DNA from: Frigoriglobus tundricola | GTDB lineage: Bacteria > Planctomycetota > Planctomycetia > Gemmatales > Gemmataceae | Length of the DNA: 64,000 nucleotides | Assembly (NCBI RefSeq): GCF_013128195.2 | Contig: NZ_CP053452.2 | Location: 3,100,001-3,164,000, forward strand | Reading direction: 5' to 3' | Shown here: positions 54,569-63,100 of the stretch, piece after piece | Layout of the letters: every line of letters starts with the position of its first letter | Position numbering within the stretch: the stretch's first letter is position 1 | Program-made: the position numbers and the translations under genes | The notes under the pieces: model-generated | The model's database searches: none | What the model was told of the DNA's origin: nothing | The model's input: only the letters and a program-made list of their open reading frames with translations

Positions 54569-54952
54569 TTACAGCGTGTCGATGAATTTCGCGATGCCGT
54601 CCCACGTCCACTCGATGATCTTCACCCCCGTCAACTCCGGCGGGACGACGCCTTTTTCGTCCTTGTAGATGTGAACGCCGATGATCGGTACGCCCTCCTC
54701 GATGGCGCATTTCATCTCCCACCGCGCGCCGCTTGCCTGCATCGTGTCGGTGCTGAGCAGGGCGATCACTCCGTCGCACCCCTTGATCTTCGAGCGGCAT
54801 CGTGCCTTCCAGTTCTCGCTCCACGGCTCTTTCACGGACATGTCCACGAACTCGAAGGGGGAATCTTCGAGCCGCGCTTGCCCGACGAGGAAGTCGCGGG
54901 AACGCTCGTCCTCGATGGCGAAGCTGATGAAAATGCGGTGCTTCATAGTCAT
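54569..54952 (-). CDS. ThsB-like TIR domain protein (first TIR)
   Basis: A 127-residue TIR protein (start Met1 or Met3). KHRIFISFAIEDERSRDFLVGQ is the first beta-strand/BB region, FEFVDMSVKEPWSENWKARC follows, and the catalytic Glu is predicted in ASGARWEMKCAIEEG. GVPIIGVHIYKDEKG and IIEWTWDGIAKFID complete the domain. The family is MTH538/DUF1863, which includes Thoeris ThsB sensors. It is separated by 50 bases from the second TIR. Confidence 0.88.
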   Translation of the reverse strand: MTMKHRIFISFAIEDERSRDFLVGQARLEDSPFEFVDMSVKEPWSENWKARCRSKIKGCDGVIALLSTDTMQASGARWEMKCAIEEGVPIIGVHIYKDEKGVVPPELTGVKIIEWTWDGIAKFIDTL

Positions 54953-55146
54953 AACAGGTTACTCCCGTGTGAAAGCGAAGCCATGTCGGTTGCGAACAAG
55001 CGCATACCGACCCGGCTGGCGGATTGAAAAAGTGAAAATTAGAATAATCTGGCCTGATGATTCCGCTGTACACGTGATAGTGAACGCATGTCGAGATATA
55101 AATCCGTGAAAGCTTGGAATCAACGTTTCAGGATCGCCAATCGGCG

Positions 55147-55593
55147 TCAGGCGATGGCCTTTTCTCGGAGAGCCGAGCGCCACCGCAAAACCCGCATCTT
55201 GAGCGCGGCCTCCGTAACACCGGTGTCGGCCGCGATGGTGGCGTAACTTTCGCCACCCGCCAGCTTGCACTCGACCAACCACTCTGCGGGAGCGAGCGAT
55301 TCGTAAACCTTGTCGATGAGCGGCTCTTGGAAATCGCGGTAGCTGAAAACGGCGTGGCCGAACGACCAGACGCGGAGCCGGACGTGCTTCTTTGATCGGT
55401 TACGAGGCAGGCGGTCGAGGGTGGCTCGCATGGCGTTCGTGAACGGCTTGCCCGATTCAATGAGCCGGAGCGTTTCGTTCAACTGCTCCTCGCGGCCTTG
55501 CCCGAACTCGTCGGCACGGCCGTCGTGCGCCTCGCGGGCGTGGTCGGAGTAATACTGCCAAAGCGGAGGGAGTCCGACGTCCGAAACGGACAT
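55147..55593 (-). CDS. Sigma-70 region-4/HTH-like regulator
   Basis: Start ATG 55593 (148 residues). The C-terminal part LVECKLAGGESYATIAADTGVTEAALKMRVLRWRSALREK is a helix-turn-helix of the sigma-70 region-4 type. Upstream helices (EPLIDKVYESLAPAEWL) lack a clear region 2, so this is more likely a regulator than a complete sigma factor. It lies 194 bases upstream of the TIR genes on the same strand and may control the operon. Confidence 0.7.
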   Translation of the reverse strand: MSVSDVGLPPLWQYYSDHAREAHDGRADEFGQGREEQLNETLRLIESGKPFTNAMRATLDRLPRNRSKKHVRLRVWSFGHAVFSYRDFQEPLIDKVYESLAPAEWLVECKLAGGESYATIAADTGVTEAALKMRVLRWRSALREKAIA

Positions 55594-55829
55594 GGTGTGG
55601 CCTTTCAGTAGGGTTTCGGGACACGGTGCTATTTCCGCGCCCACTCTTCGACCCACGAAAGGCTGCCGACCGCGCGGGTGGCACGCTATGGCCACGTCGC
55701 GTCAGTTTGTCCGGCTGGCCCCTCGCTCGTCGCACCGCCATCGCTGGCGGCTTGTTACTAGCATAGTGGGCAACGCGGACGAAAGTAACGCGCTAGCGCC
55801 GATTTATGGCGATAGCCAGGCCACGGCCG

Positions 55830-55956
55830 GTTGCCCGGCGGCTCGGCTGCGCGTCTTCATGTCTTCACGGGTCAGCTTGAGGGAGAGAGCGGGTTGAGGG
55901 TGCGGTGGCTTAGCTGCCTACACCGCGTTTCGGCTCCAGGCCGAGGTCGCCGCGGA
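55830..55956. repeat. Right copy of 127-bp direct repeat flanking the defence cargo
   Basis: Same orientation and 123/127 identity with 45111-45237. It contains the 3' end of the gene at 55910. Since this copy keeps the whole gene, the left copy is the duplicated fragment. Confidence 0.92.
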
Positions 55957-56425
55957 TGGCCTCGCTGATTTCGGCGAACAAGCGCTCGGCTTGCAACTGC
56001 CCAGCGGCTCGCCGCTCGCGGTCGAGTTGCTTGGTCCACACGCCTTCGCCTTCCCGCCAGCGCCAGCCGTCCTCGCGCAACTGCGTGCGGTAGCACTGTT
56101 CGGGCTTTTCGTCGAACTTGATGGCCATTTGGTTGAGCTTGTTGCTGCGGTAGAGGCGCATCCGCGGGCTGTCCTTGTCCGGCCCCAGGCTCACCGCCAT
56201 CAGCACGAACGGATCTGGTTGCCAGGTGTGGCTTGGAGCGGGGCTTGTGCTGGCCGCACTGCCTTCGGCCGGTGTGGTGACTGTCGCAGCGGGCTGCGGT
56301 GTTGGGGGTGGCTCGTGCGATTCCGTCGGTGCGGCCGGACCGTTATCGGGCTTTGGGAGTTGTTTCTTCTTGCGTGGCTGACGTGGGGGCACGGACGACT
56401 CATTCGGCAGTTGAGCCCCCCGCAT
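55910..56425 (-). CDS. Mobile-element accessory protein of unknown function
   Basis: ATG 56425 gives 171 residues. The first ~80 residues are disordered, Pro/Lys-rich (PPRQPRKKKQLPKPDNG). The C-terminal half has a small domain LNQMAIKFDEKPEQCYRTQLREDGWRWREGEGVWTKQLDRER, a motif found in large polyvalent and antirestriction-type proteins on plasmids and phages. It is 63 bases downstream of the integrase on the same strand, so the two may be co-transcribed. Its 3' end is duplicated in the left direct repeat. Confidence 0.65.
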   Translation of the reverse strand: MRGAQLPNESSVPPRQPRKKKQLPKPDNGPAAPTESHEPPPTPQPAATVTTPAEGSAASTSPAPSHTWQPDPFVLMAVSLGPDKDSPRMRLYRSNKLNQMAIKFDEKPEQCYRTQLREDGWRWREGEGVWTKQLDRERRAAGQLQAERLFAEISEAIRGDLGLEPKRGVGS

Positions 56426-56488
56426 AGCGCATCTTGCACCGATTGTAAAGTAGCCAACGATTGCCACCGGCTCACGTGTACCGGATGA

Positions 56489-57475
56489 TCAAATTGTGAT
56501 CCGCTCCACCTCATCGAGCGAAAGCCTGTCGTCTCGGCGGTCATAGAGCTTCGTCGTTCGCGCCGATTCATGGTTGGCGATCTGCTGGGCTTTCTCCAGG
56601 GTGCCGCCGTTAATGAGGTAGTTGGTGATGCCGGTGGCGCGGAAGGTGTGGCAGCCGATAGCGGTCTCGATGCCGGCGGCCGCCGCCCGCCGGCGAACCA
56701 TTTCGTAGACGTCGCGGCGGCTCATCCGCCCGCCCGTGAGTTTCTTGGTTTTCCCTCGCGTGACGCGGAAGAGTGGCAACTTCTTCTGCTCCCATAGCCC
56801 GGCCTGATCGAGGTAGGCGTCGAGGAACTCTTCGAGCTTGTGGTGCGCCGGAACCTCGTGGAGCTTACCGCCCTTCTCGTGCAGCCGCACCCACCAGCGC
56901 TTCCCTTGCGGGTAGTAATCCTCGACGTTCATCGCGGCGAGCGCGCCGACGCGGGCGAACGTGTACACCATCAGCGCGATCACTGCCCGGTCGCGTAGAC
57001 CCACGACGTTTGTAGTGTCGATGTTGTCGAGGAGCTGACGCGCCTCGTCCTGGTCGAGGACAGGGGTTTTTCCCTTTTTGGCCGAGTAACTCGGGCCGCG
57101 GACGGCGGCGGCCGGGTTCATCTCCAAGACTTGGCCGACGACGAGGTAGTCGAAGAGCATCCGTATGGCGGCGAGGTTCTGCTTCACCGTCGGTGCGGAG
57201 CGCTCGCGGGTGAACTGCTCGATGTAGGCAGCGACGTGGAGCGGCCGGAGGTGGATGAGCTTGAAGCCGCGATCCTCGATCCAGGCGAAGAGGTTATTCA
57301 CGGCGCGCAGGTAGGCCATCCGCGTGTTCACGTTGCGGATGGTGGCGGCGAAGAACTCGGCGAACTTCTCTTCGGCTTTGGGGCCGGCTTGGCGGATGGC
57401 GAGCGGCATAATCGAGGCCGGGTTGATGCGGACCATGTCTTCGGCCTTATCGACCACTACCAGCTCACCGGACAT
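56489..57475 (-). CDS. Tyrosine recombinase/integrase of the island
   Basis: ATG 57475 (MSGELVVVD) gives 328 residues. The SAM-like core-binding domain (FFAATIRNVNTRMAYLRAVNNLFAWIEDRG...YIEQFTRERSAPTVKQNLAAIRMLFDYLV) is followed by the catalytic domain: Arg in VYTFARVGALAAMNVEDY, Lys in LHEKGGKLHEVP, HTFRATGITNYL (HxxR), His in ANHESARTTKLY, and the nucleophile Tyr in TTKLYDRR. Such integrases accompany RPA-type plasmids in proteobacteria. It is at the right end of the island, as expected for an integrated element. Confidence 0.93.
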   Translation of the reverse strand: MSGELVVVDKAEDMVRINPASIMPLAIRQAGPKAEEKFAEFFAATIRNVNTRMAYLRAVNNLFAWIEDRGFKLIHLRPLHVAAYIEQFTRERSAPTVKQNLAAIRMLFDYLVVGQVLEMNPAAAVRGPSYSAKKGKTPVLDQDEARQLLDNIDTTNVVGLRDRAVIALMVYTFARVGALAAMNVEDYYPQGKRWWVRLHEKGGKLHEVPAHHKLEEFLDAYLDQAGLWEQKKLPLFRVTRGKTKKLTGGRMSRRDVYEMVRRRAAAAGIETAIGCHTFRATGITNYLINGGTLEKAQQIANHESARTTKLYDRRDDRLSLDEVERITI

Positions 57476-57804
57476 AAACCCCCATTCGGAACGATCGGCG
57501 TTTCGGCTTCCCCGGTGACTTGTGCCGGGATTACCGTGCATAACGTCCTTTATGTACCACATAATCGAGCGTCGCGCAACAACCGCAGGCCAGATGCGTG
57601 AGAATTTAATTTCAGCCTGAACGATTTGTATCAGCTTGTGCAGACTCCGGAAGAAATTGCAGTTCTCGCGACTCGGCTCGTTTTCAGTGAGAGTTGGTCG
57701 CCACATTTGGCCATTAAGAGGGTGTGGGTTAATTCCAGCCCACATGCACGGGCGGCGATAAGCAACCGTGCGTCCGCGTCACAAATTCCCAGGAGGAGAC
57801 AGCG
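57476..57804. other. Intergenic region at the right edge of the island
   Basis: No gene seen. TGTGGG..CCCACA near 57723-57744 could form a small hairpin. CTCCGGAAG near 57645 recalls the anticodon-loop region of tRNA-Arg (CTCCGGAGC), but the match is too short to call an att site. Confidence 0.45.
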
Positions 57805-58182
57805 ATGCGTAAGGTGACCAGACGAAATGTAATCAAGATGGGAGTCGCGGGGAGTGTGGCCGGCCTCGCCGCCCTGGTGTACCCCACTTCGGCGGCGGCC
57901 GCCGGCGCCCTGAACGGGACGTATTTCATCCGCTGCACGGCGTGTGGTCGGATTGACAAGGTCGAGGAGCTGACCGCCAACCACACCTGCGAGAACAATC
58001 GCTGCAAGCACAAGAGCGTCAACGGGGGGACCGCCTATGTGGTGTGCCCGGACGGGCACTGGCGGGACAACAAGGTGGAGGGCATCACCAACCAGCACCA
58101 GTGTCAGAAAAAAGTCGGTGGTGGCATCTGCGGGAAACAGTGCAAGGGCCCGTTCCCCAAGCCCAGCAAGGTGGAAGGGTAA
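57805..58182 (+). CDS. Tat-exported small cysteine-rich protein
   Basis: ATG 57805 with AGGAGGAG at 57791 gives 125 residues. The N-terminus is a twin-arginine signal (VTRRNVIKMGVAGSVAGLAALVYPTSAAAAG). The mature part has about eight Cys in CxxC-type pairs (RCTACGRIDKVEE, TCENNRCKHKS, VVCPDGHW, QCQKKVGGGICGKQCKG), as in small zinc- or iron-binding proteins. Tat export fits a protein folded with cofactor in the cytoplasm. Function unknown. A strong hairpin follows. Confidence 0.8.
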   Translation: MRKVTRRNVIKMGVAGSVAGLAALVYPTSAAAAGALNGTYFIRCTACGRIDKVEELTANHTCENNRCKHKSVNGGTAYVVCPDGHWRDNKVEGITNQHQCQKKVGGGICGKQCKGPFPKPSKVEG

Positions 58183-58207
58183 ACGGTAGCTGGGCAACTC
58201 CGACATC

Positions 58208-58235
58208 AAGGGCGGCTCCCGCGGGAGCCGCCCTT
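58208..58235 (+). terminator. Terminator-like palindrome
   Basis: A 28-base perfect palindrome (AAGGGCGGCTCCC and its complement) 25 bases after the Tat-protein stop. No strong T tract, so Rho-independent activity is likely but not certain. Confidence 0.7.
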
Positions 58236-58290
58236 CCGTGTTTCACTTAGAATTCACAGCGATTCTGTTCGGCCATCCGTATCGATGTGA

Positions 58291-58470
58291 AGCATTTTTG
58301 CTGACGAACGACAGGTTGATCATATCGTCGGGTTCGCCGAGTTGTGGAGCGCCTACCGCATTGACGACACCGGAACGATTTTTGCCCTGACTCCCGATCA
58401 GCAATCCCGCTTGCTTGACGAGTTCCGCCAAAAATTATCGGACGAAGTTGTCGTGGCCCAGAAATGGTGA
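58291..58470 (+). pseudogene. Coding remnant of unknown origin
   Basis: The frame between stops at 58288 and 58468 reads 59 coherent residues (DERQVDHIVGFAELWSAYRI, then FALTPDQQSRLLDEFRQKLSDE) without an ATG/GTG start in a good place. Composition is protein-like and of lower GC. It is probably the 3' end of a broken gene at the island/host border. Confidence 0.4.
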
Positions 58471-58620
58471 CACAGTGGCGAAAAATTAGATCCGAGATTG
58501 CATGAAGGGAGGTAATCTTAAGGCAGCCGAATTCCACTAACTGGGCGTTTTTTGCCGAGCTAGCATCGGGTGACGCGCGGAAAGTGAGCACATCTCCTCT
58601 ATCTTGTTTGAGCGTTATCT

Positions 58621-59268
58621 TCACTCCTCCCACATGGCTTTAACCTTATCCCGAAGGCTAGCTAACCGACGAAACACCGTTGCTTGAGGCAGACCGACTG
58701 CCGCCGCGATCTCGGTTGGGCTGAACTCCTCCAACCGCATCTTAAAGATCTGCTGATCCTTAACTGATAACCGAGCGGTCAGGTAGTCTACCAAATCCGC
58801 CAGCTCGGCCGCCTCTTCCGGGGTCGGTTCCCGGGACACGGCGCCCCAGCCGGGCGGTGAGCCGCTGCTATCCGGATCGCTGACCTCGCGCCCAACGTCC
58901 CGTCGGTCGGCCCGATGACCAGCGGACCGTTTCCAACACTTACGGACTGCTATCACCACCAGGATCGCCCAAAGCGCTTCCCATCCCCCGGCCTTGAACT
59001 GACCGTCAGCGAAACGACGGAAAAAGGAGCGGAATACCGATTGGACAATGTCCTCCGGTCCGACCCGAAGACGGATTGGGTCCGTGAGTTTCGTGGCCGC
59101 GACGGCCGTCAGACGGGTTGCGAACCGGTGAAACACCTCACTCGCAGCCGCTTCCGCTTTCGCAGCCGCTTCCGCGGTCGCGTTCTCCGTTCCTGGGTCG
59201 GGACCATGCCCCTTGCCCTTCTGAAGGTATTCGATCACTTCATCGAACGACATATCGCCAAGTGGCAT
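58621..59268 (-). CDS. ECF-family RNA polymerase sigma factor
   Basis: ATG 59268 with AGGAG just upstream gives 215 residues. Region 2 is visible at LTDPIRLRVGPEDIVQSVFRSFFRRF (the DIVQSVF -10 recognition helix), and region 4 at LSVKDQQIFKMRLEEFSPTEIAAAVGLPQATVFRRLASLRDKVK. This is the planctomycete ECF type that is usually found beside Ser/Thr kinases, as here. Neighbours on the other strand: the exported TPR protein and the kinase. Confidence 0.9.
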   Translation of the reverse strand: MPLGDMSFDEVIEYLQKGKGHGPDPGTENATAEAAAKAEAAASEVFHRFATRLTAVAATKLTDPIRLRVGPEDIVQSVFRSFFRRFADGQFKAGGWEALWAILVVIAVRKCWKRSAGHRADRRDVGREVSDPDSSGSPPGWGAVSREPTPEEAAELADLVDYLTARLSVKDQQIFKMRLEEFSPTEIAAAVGLPQATVFRRLASLRDKVKAMWEE

Positions 59269-59427
59269 GACACTCTCCTTTCCTCGACCACTTTACCCGC
59301 TCGCCGCAGGAATATGTGGGAAAATCCCGGTGCGTGAGAGTTGGTGGGCCGGAATGGCCTTTACCCAGTGCAGGGGGTCGCACTGGGCAACCCCCGACGA
59401 CAAACCCGAAAACTAAGGAGCCCCACC

Positions 59428-60030
59428 ATGTTCCGCATCGCACTCGTGGCCCTTCTTGCCGGCCTCGCTTCCGCTTCCACGGCCCGCGTCCGGGCGGATG
59501 AGCCGCCAACCCAAGCCGACCAACCGGTTTTCACCCCCACGTCCGCGGCGCTCATGGACGGAGAGGCCGCCACCTCAGCGACCGTGCAGCGGCTGATGAA
59601 GCGGGCCAAGCAGTTGAAGGCCGACAAGGAATACGAGCGGGCGACCGACGCCCTGCTGGCCGTGCTGGAGATCGACGACGAGCACCTCGGCGCCCTGACG
59701 GAACTGGCCTGGGTGTGTAACGAGCGGAAGGAATACAAAGCGGCGGCCGCGGCGGCCTTCAAGGCGGTCAAGGTCGATGAAGATTCCGTGGACGGGTGGC
59801 GCGAGCTGGGGTTCGCCCTGATGAAGGTGCAGATGCACAAGGAGGCCGTTCAAGCACTGTCGATCGCGATCAAGCTGGACGGCAAGCAGGCCACCCTCCG
59901 CGACTACCGGGCGCTCGCCTACGAGGGGCTCGGGGACGACGAACTGGCCCAGGTCGACCGCCTGAAGGCCACGCAACTCCGCCGGGCCGGTGCCAGCCCT
60001 TTGAAAGCCACGCAGATCCGCCGGGATTGA
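59428..60030 (+). CDS. Exported TPR protein
   Basis: ATG 59428 with AAGGAG at 59415-59420 gives 200 residues. Signal peptide: FRIALVALLAGLASASTARVRA. At least three TPR units follow (KRAKQLKADKEYERATDALLAVLEID; LAWVCNERKEYKAAAAAAFKAVKVD; GFALMKVQMHKEAVQALSIAIKLD). It probably binds partners in the periplasm. The location between the sigma factor and the kinase suggests a common pathway, though no direct evidence is available. Confidence 0.8.
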   Translation: MFRIALVALLAGLASASTARVRADEPPTQADQPVFTPTSAALMDGEAATSATVQRLMKRAKQLKADKEYERATDALLAVLEIDDEHLGALTELAWVCNERKEYKAAAAAAFKAVKVDEDSVDGWRELGFALMKVQMHKEAVQALSIAIKLDGKQATLRDYRALAYEGLGDDELAQVDRLKATQLRRAGASPLKATQIRRD

Positions 60031-60065
60031 CCAAATCGACCCCGCCGACTGTAACAACGCTCATC

Positions 60066-60096
60066 CCTCCGCTCTGGTCTTCGACCGGGGCGGAGG
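60066..60096 (+). terminator. Terminator-like hairpin after the TPR gene
   Basis: CCTCCGCTCTGGT pairs with ACCGGGGCGGAGG around CTTCG, with a short T-containing tail. It begins 36 bases after the TPR-gene stop and ends before the kinase start. Confidence 0.65.
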
Positions 60097-60163
60097 CGTT
60101 ATTTGGTTGACGGGGCGGAGATGTCTACCTCTACTGGTTTAACGGTTACACCGGAGCAGCATG

Positions 60164-63100
60164 ATGGAACCGGCCCTCGCTACGACACCCGACCCCGCTG
60201 AGGAGTTTCTCGCCTGCTGGCGAACCGGAGACCGGAGACCGGTCGAGTCATTTCTCCGCGATCGCCCCGATTTGGCGGCTAACCTGGACGAAGTTGGCAT
60301 CCTCGTTGGTATCGAGATCCAAGCCCGACTCGAGCGGAAAGAGTCTCCATCGCTCGACGAGTACCTGGTCCGGTTCCCAAAGTGTACCGATGCAGTCCGC
60401 TGGGCCTTTGTTGTCGCGCCCTCGGCTCACGCACGCGGCCATGTGCCTGCCGACCCACGTTATCTCGATAATAAACTAAATGAATCTGATTCTTCTTATG
60501 GCAAATCATCTGATCACACCGTCGTAGACGAGCCTGCCAGGAGAATTCCTGGTTACGAAATCCTGACCGAACTCGGCCGGGGCGCGATGGGAGTGGTTTA
60601 CAAGGCTCGCCAGATCAACTTGAACCGGACCGTCGCCCTGAAGGTCATCCTCGCCGGCGGGCACGCGGGCCGCGAGGTCCAAACCCGGTTCGTTCGGGAG
60701 GCCGAAGCGGTCGCTGCTCTGGACCACTCGGGCGTCGTCCAAGTCCACGACTTTGGTACGGTGGGCGGCCTCCCGTACATAGCTCTGGAGTACTGCACGG
60801 GCGGGACGTTGGCAGCCCGGCTGGCCGGCTCTCCGCTCCCGACGCGGGATGCAGCCATCTTGGTCGAGAAGTTGACCCGAGCCGTGGCGACGGCGCACGA
60901 ACGGGGAATTTTTCACCGGGACCTGAAGCCGGCGAACGTCCTGATCGCCGGTGACGGAACGCCGAAGGTGGCCGACTTCGGTCTGGCCAAAGTAGTCGGA
61001 TCGGACGATGGAGCCACGGGAACGGGGGCACCGATCGGAACACCGCCGTACATGGCCCCGGAACAGATCCGGGACGCGAAATCCGTGGGTCCCGCGGCCG
61101 ACATCTACGGGCTGGGAGCGGTCCTGTACGAGTGTCTGACTGGGCGTCCACCGTTCCGGGGAGCGACGGTCGCGGACACTTTCGACCAAGTGCTAGCACG
61201 CCCGCCGGTCGCACCCGCGCAGCTCAACCCGGCCGTCCCTCGCGATTTGGAAGCGGTTTGCCTGAAATGTTTGGAAAAGGCCCCTCACCAACGTTACATA
61301 ACCGCCGCCCTCTTGGCCGAGGATCTGGGCCGTTTTCTCGCCGGCCGGCCGACCGTAGCCCGCCCGCGAGGTATCATCGGCCGGGCTTGGCGGTGGTGTG
61401 TCCGCCGACCATACGACGTTGCGCTCATGGTAGCGGCCACTCTACTGATCGTTATGATCGGAATCGGGGGCTGGCGCGTGCAGACTACGCGGGCTGATCG
61501 GGACCGCCGAACAAACGATTTGGACCGGGTTCTTGATGAGGCCGAGGAAAAACTAGATGCCCTGCGTAAGCTCCCACCGCCCGTTGCCGGACAGACCCGG
61601 GACCGGGGGGGAGTTGAGGCTACATTGCGCAAAGCCGAAGGTCTGCTCGCGGGGCTTCCGGCCGCCCCCGAGCGGGCAACCCGGCTGGCCAGTCTTCAAG
61701 CCGCGCTCGATCACGAATCGCTGACGGACGTGGTCGTCGCTGACCTCCGGCGGGTCCGATTGCTCACCGTCCGGTCCGTGAAGGGCCACCGGATCCCGAC
61801 GACTCGGCGGTCGGAGGAGTATGCACTGGCTTTTATGCGTCTCGGAATCAACCCCGTAGATTCCGAGGCTGCGGCCGACATCGTGTCGGCCTCGTCGGCG
61901 CCAACCGAATTGGTGTCGGCGCTGGACGATTGGCTTCTTGCTACCACTCTGACTAAAAAAGTGGTTCATCAAGTTCCGCTTCAAAAGTTGTTGGACTTGC
62001 TGACGAGGGTGGATCAGGATCCGCTCCGAAGGGAGATTCGGACGGCACTCGCGAGTGCCGACGCCGGCCGCCTCCTCGAATTGGCTCGTCACCCAGAGGT
62101 GATCGGAGCTAGACCCGAGACGGTGTGCCTCGTCGCCAGTAGCCTCGTCAGTCAGGGTCGTCTTGAAGACAGCATCGCCTTGCTCCGCCGGGCGCACGCC
62201 AATCATCAGACAGACATCTTGATTAACTTTAAACTCGCAGACTATTTGACCGATCTAAAGAAGCCTCGGAATGATGAGGCACTCCCACACTACATGGCGG
62301 CCCTTAGCGGCTGGCCAACGAATTCGCTCATTGCGACGGAGATGTCTCGTTGTTACAGAATGTTGGCAGATAAGTCGGACGATCGGCGCGACGAGTTTCG
62401 CGATCGGGCATCGCGACTGACCGACTTCGCCATCAAACTGGACCCCGAGAACGTCGAAGCGCTTTGCGCGTTAGCCGAGTTGTACGACAGCGGCGGCAAA
62501 ACAGAAATCGCAGAACAAACAGTCCGGAGGGCTTTGCAAATCGATCCTCGAAGCACGCGGAGCTATAAATTGCTCGCCGTACTTCTTAACGATTGTCAAA
62601 AATTCGCTGAGGCCGAATCGGAAGCTCGGGCGGGGATCGCCATCTCGCCCGCGATCAGTAGCCTGTGGCAGGTTCTTGGTGACGCGCTTCGTGGACAAAA
62701 ACAATACTCCGCCGCAGAAGCGGCTTGCCGTGAAGCGGTTCGACTCAATCCGAATGAAAGCGATAACTGGTATTCACTAGCGCTAGTGCTTTCAGATTCG
62801 GACAAGAATGATGAGGCCGAAAAAGCGATCCGGGAGTCAATCCGCCTTTCCCCCGGACAAGGTTGCGATCACGACTTGCTGGGGACAATTTTATGCGATC
62901 TAGGCCGTTTAGATGAATCAGTTACAGAATATCAACGAGCGATCGACTTGGAACCGACCGAGGCTACTTACTATTGCAACCTGGGGCAAACGCGCGAGCA
63001 ACAGGGGCGATTGGACAAAGCTGAAGTCGCGTACCGGAAGGCCATCGAGATCGACCCCAAGTACGCCGCGCCCCACAACAACCTCGGAATCCTCCTTCGG

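Noticed and set aside
57640-57670. Right att site matching the tRNA-Arg anticodon loop
   Set aside because: Only about eight bases match (CTCCGGA); too short to support an att site.
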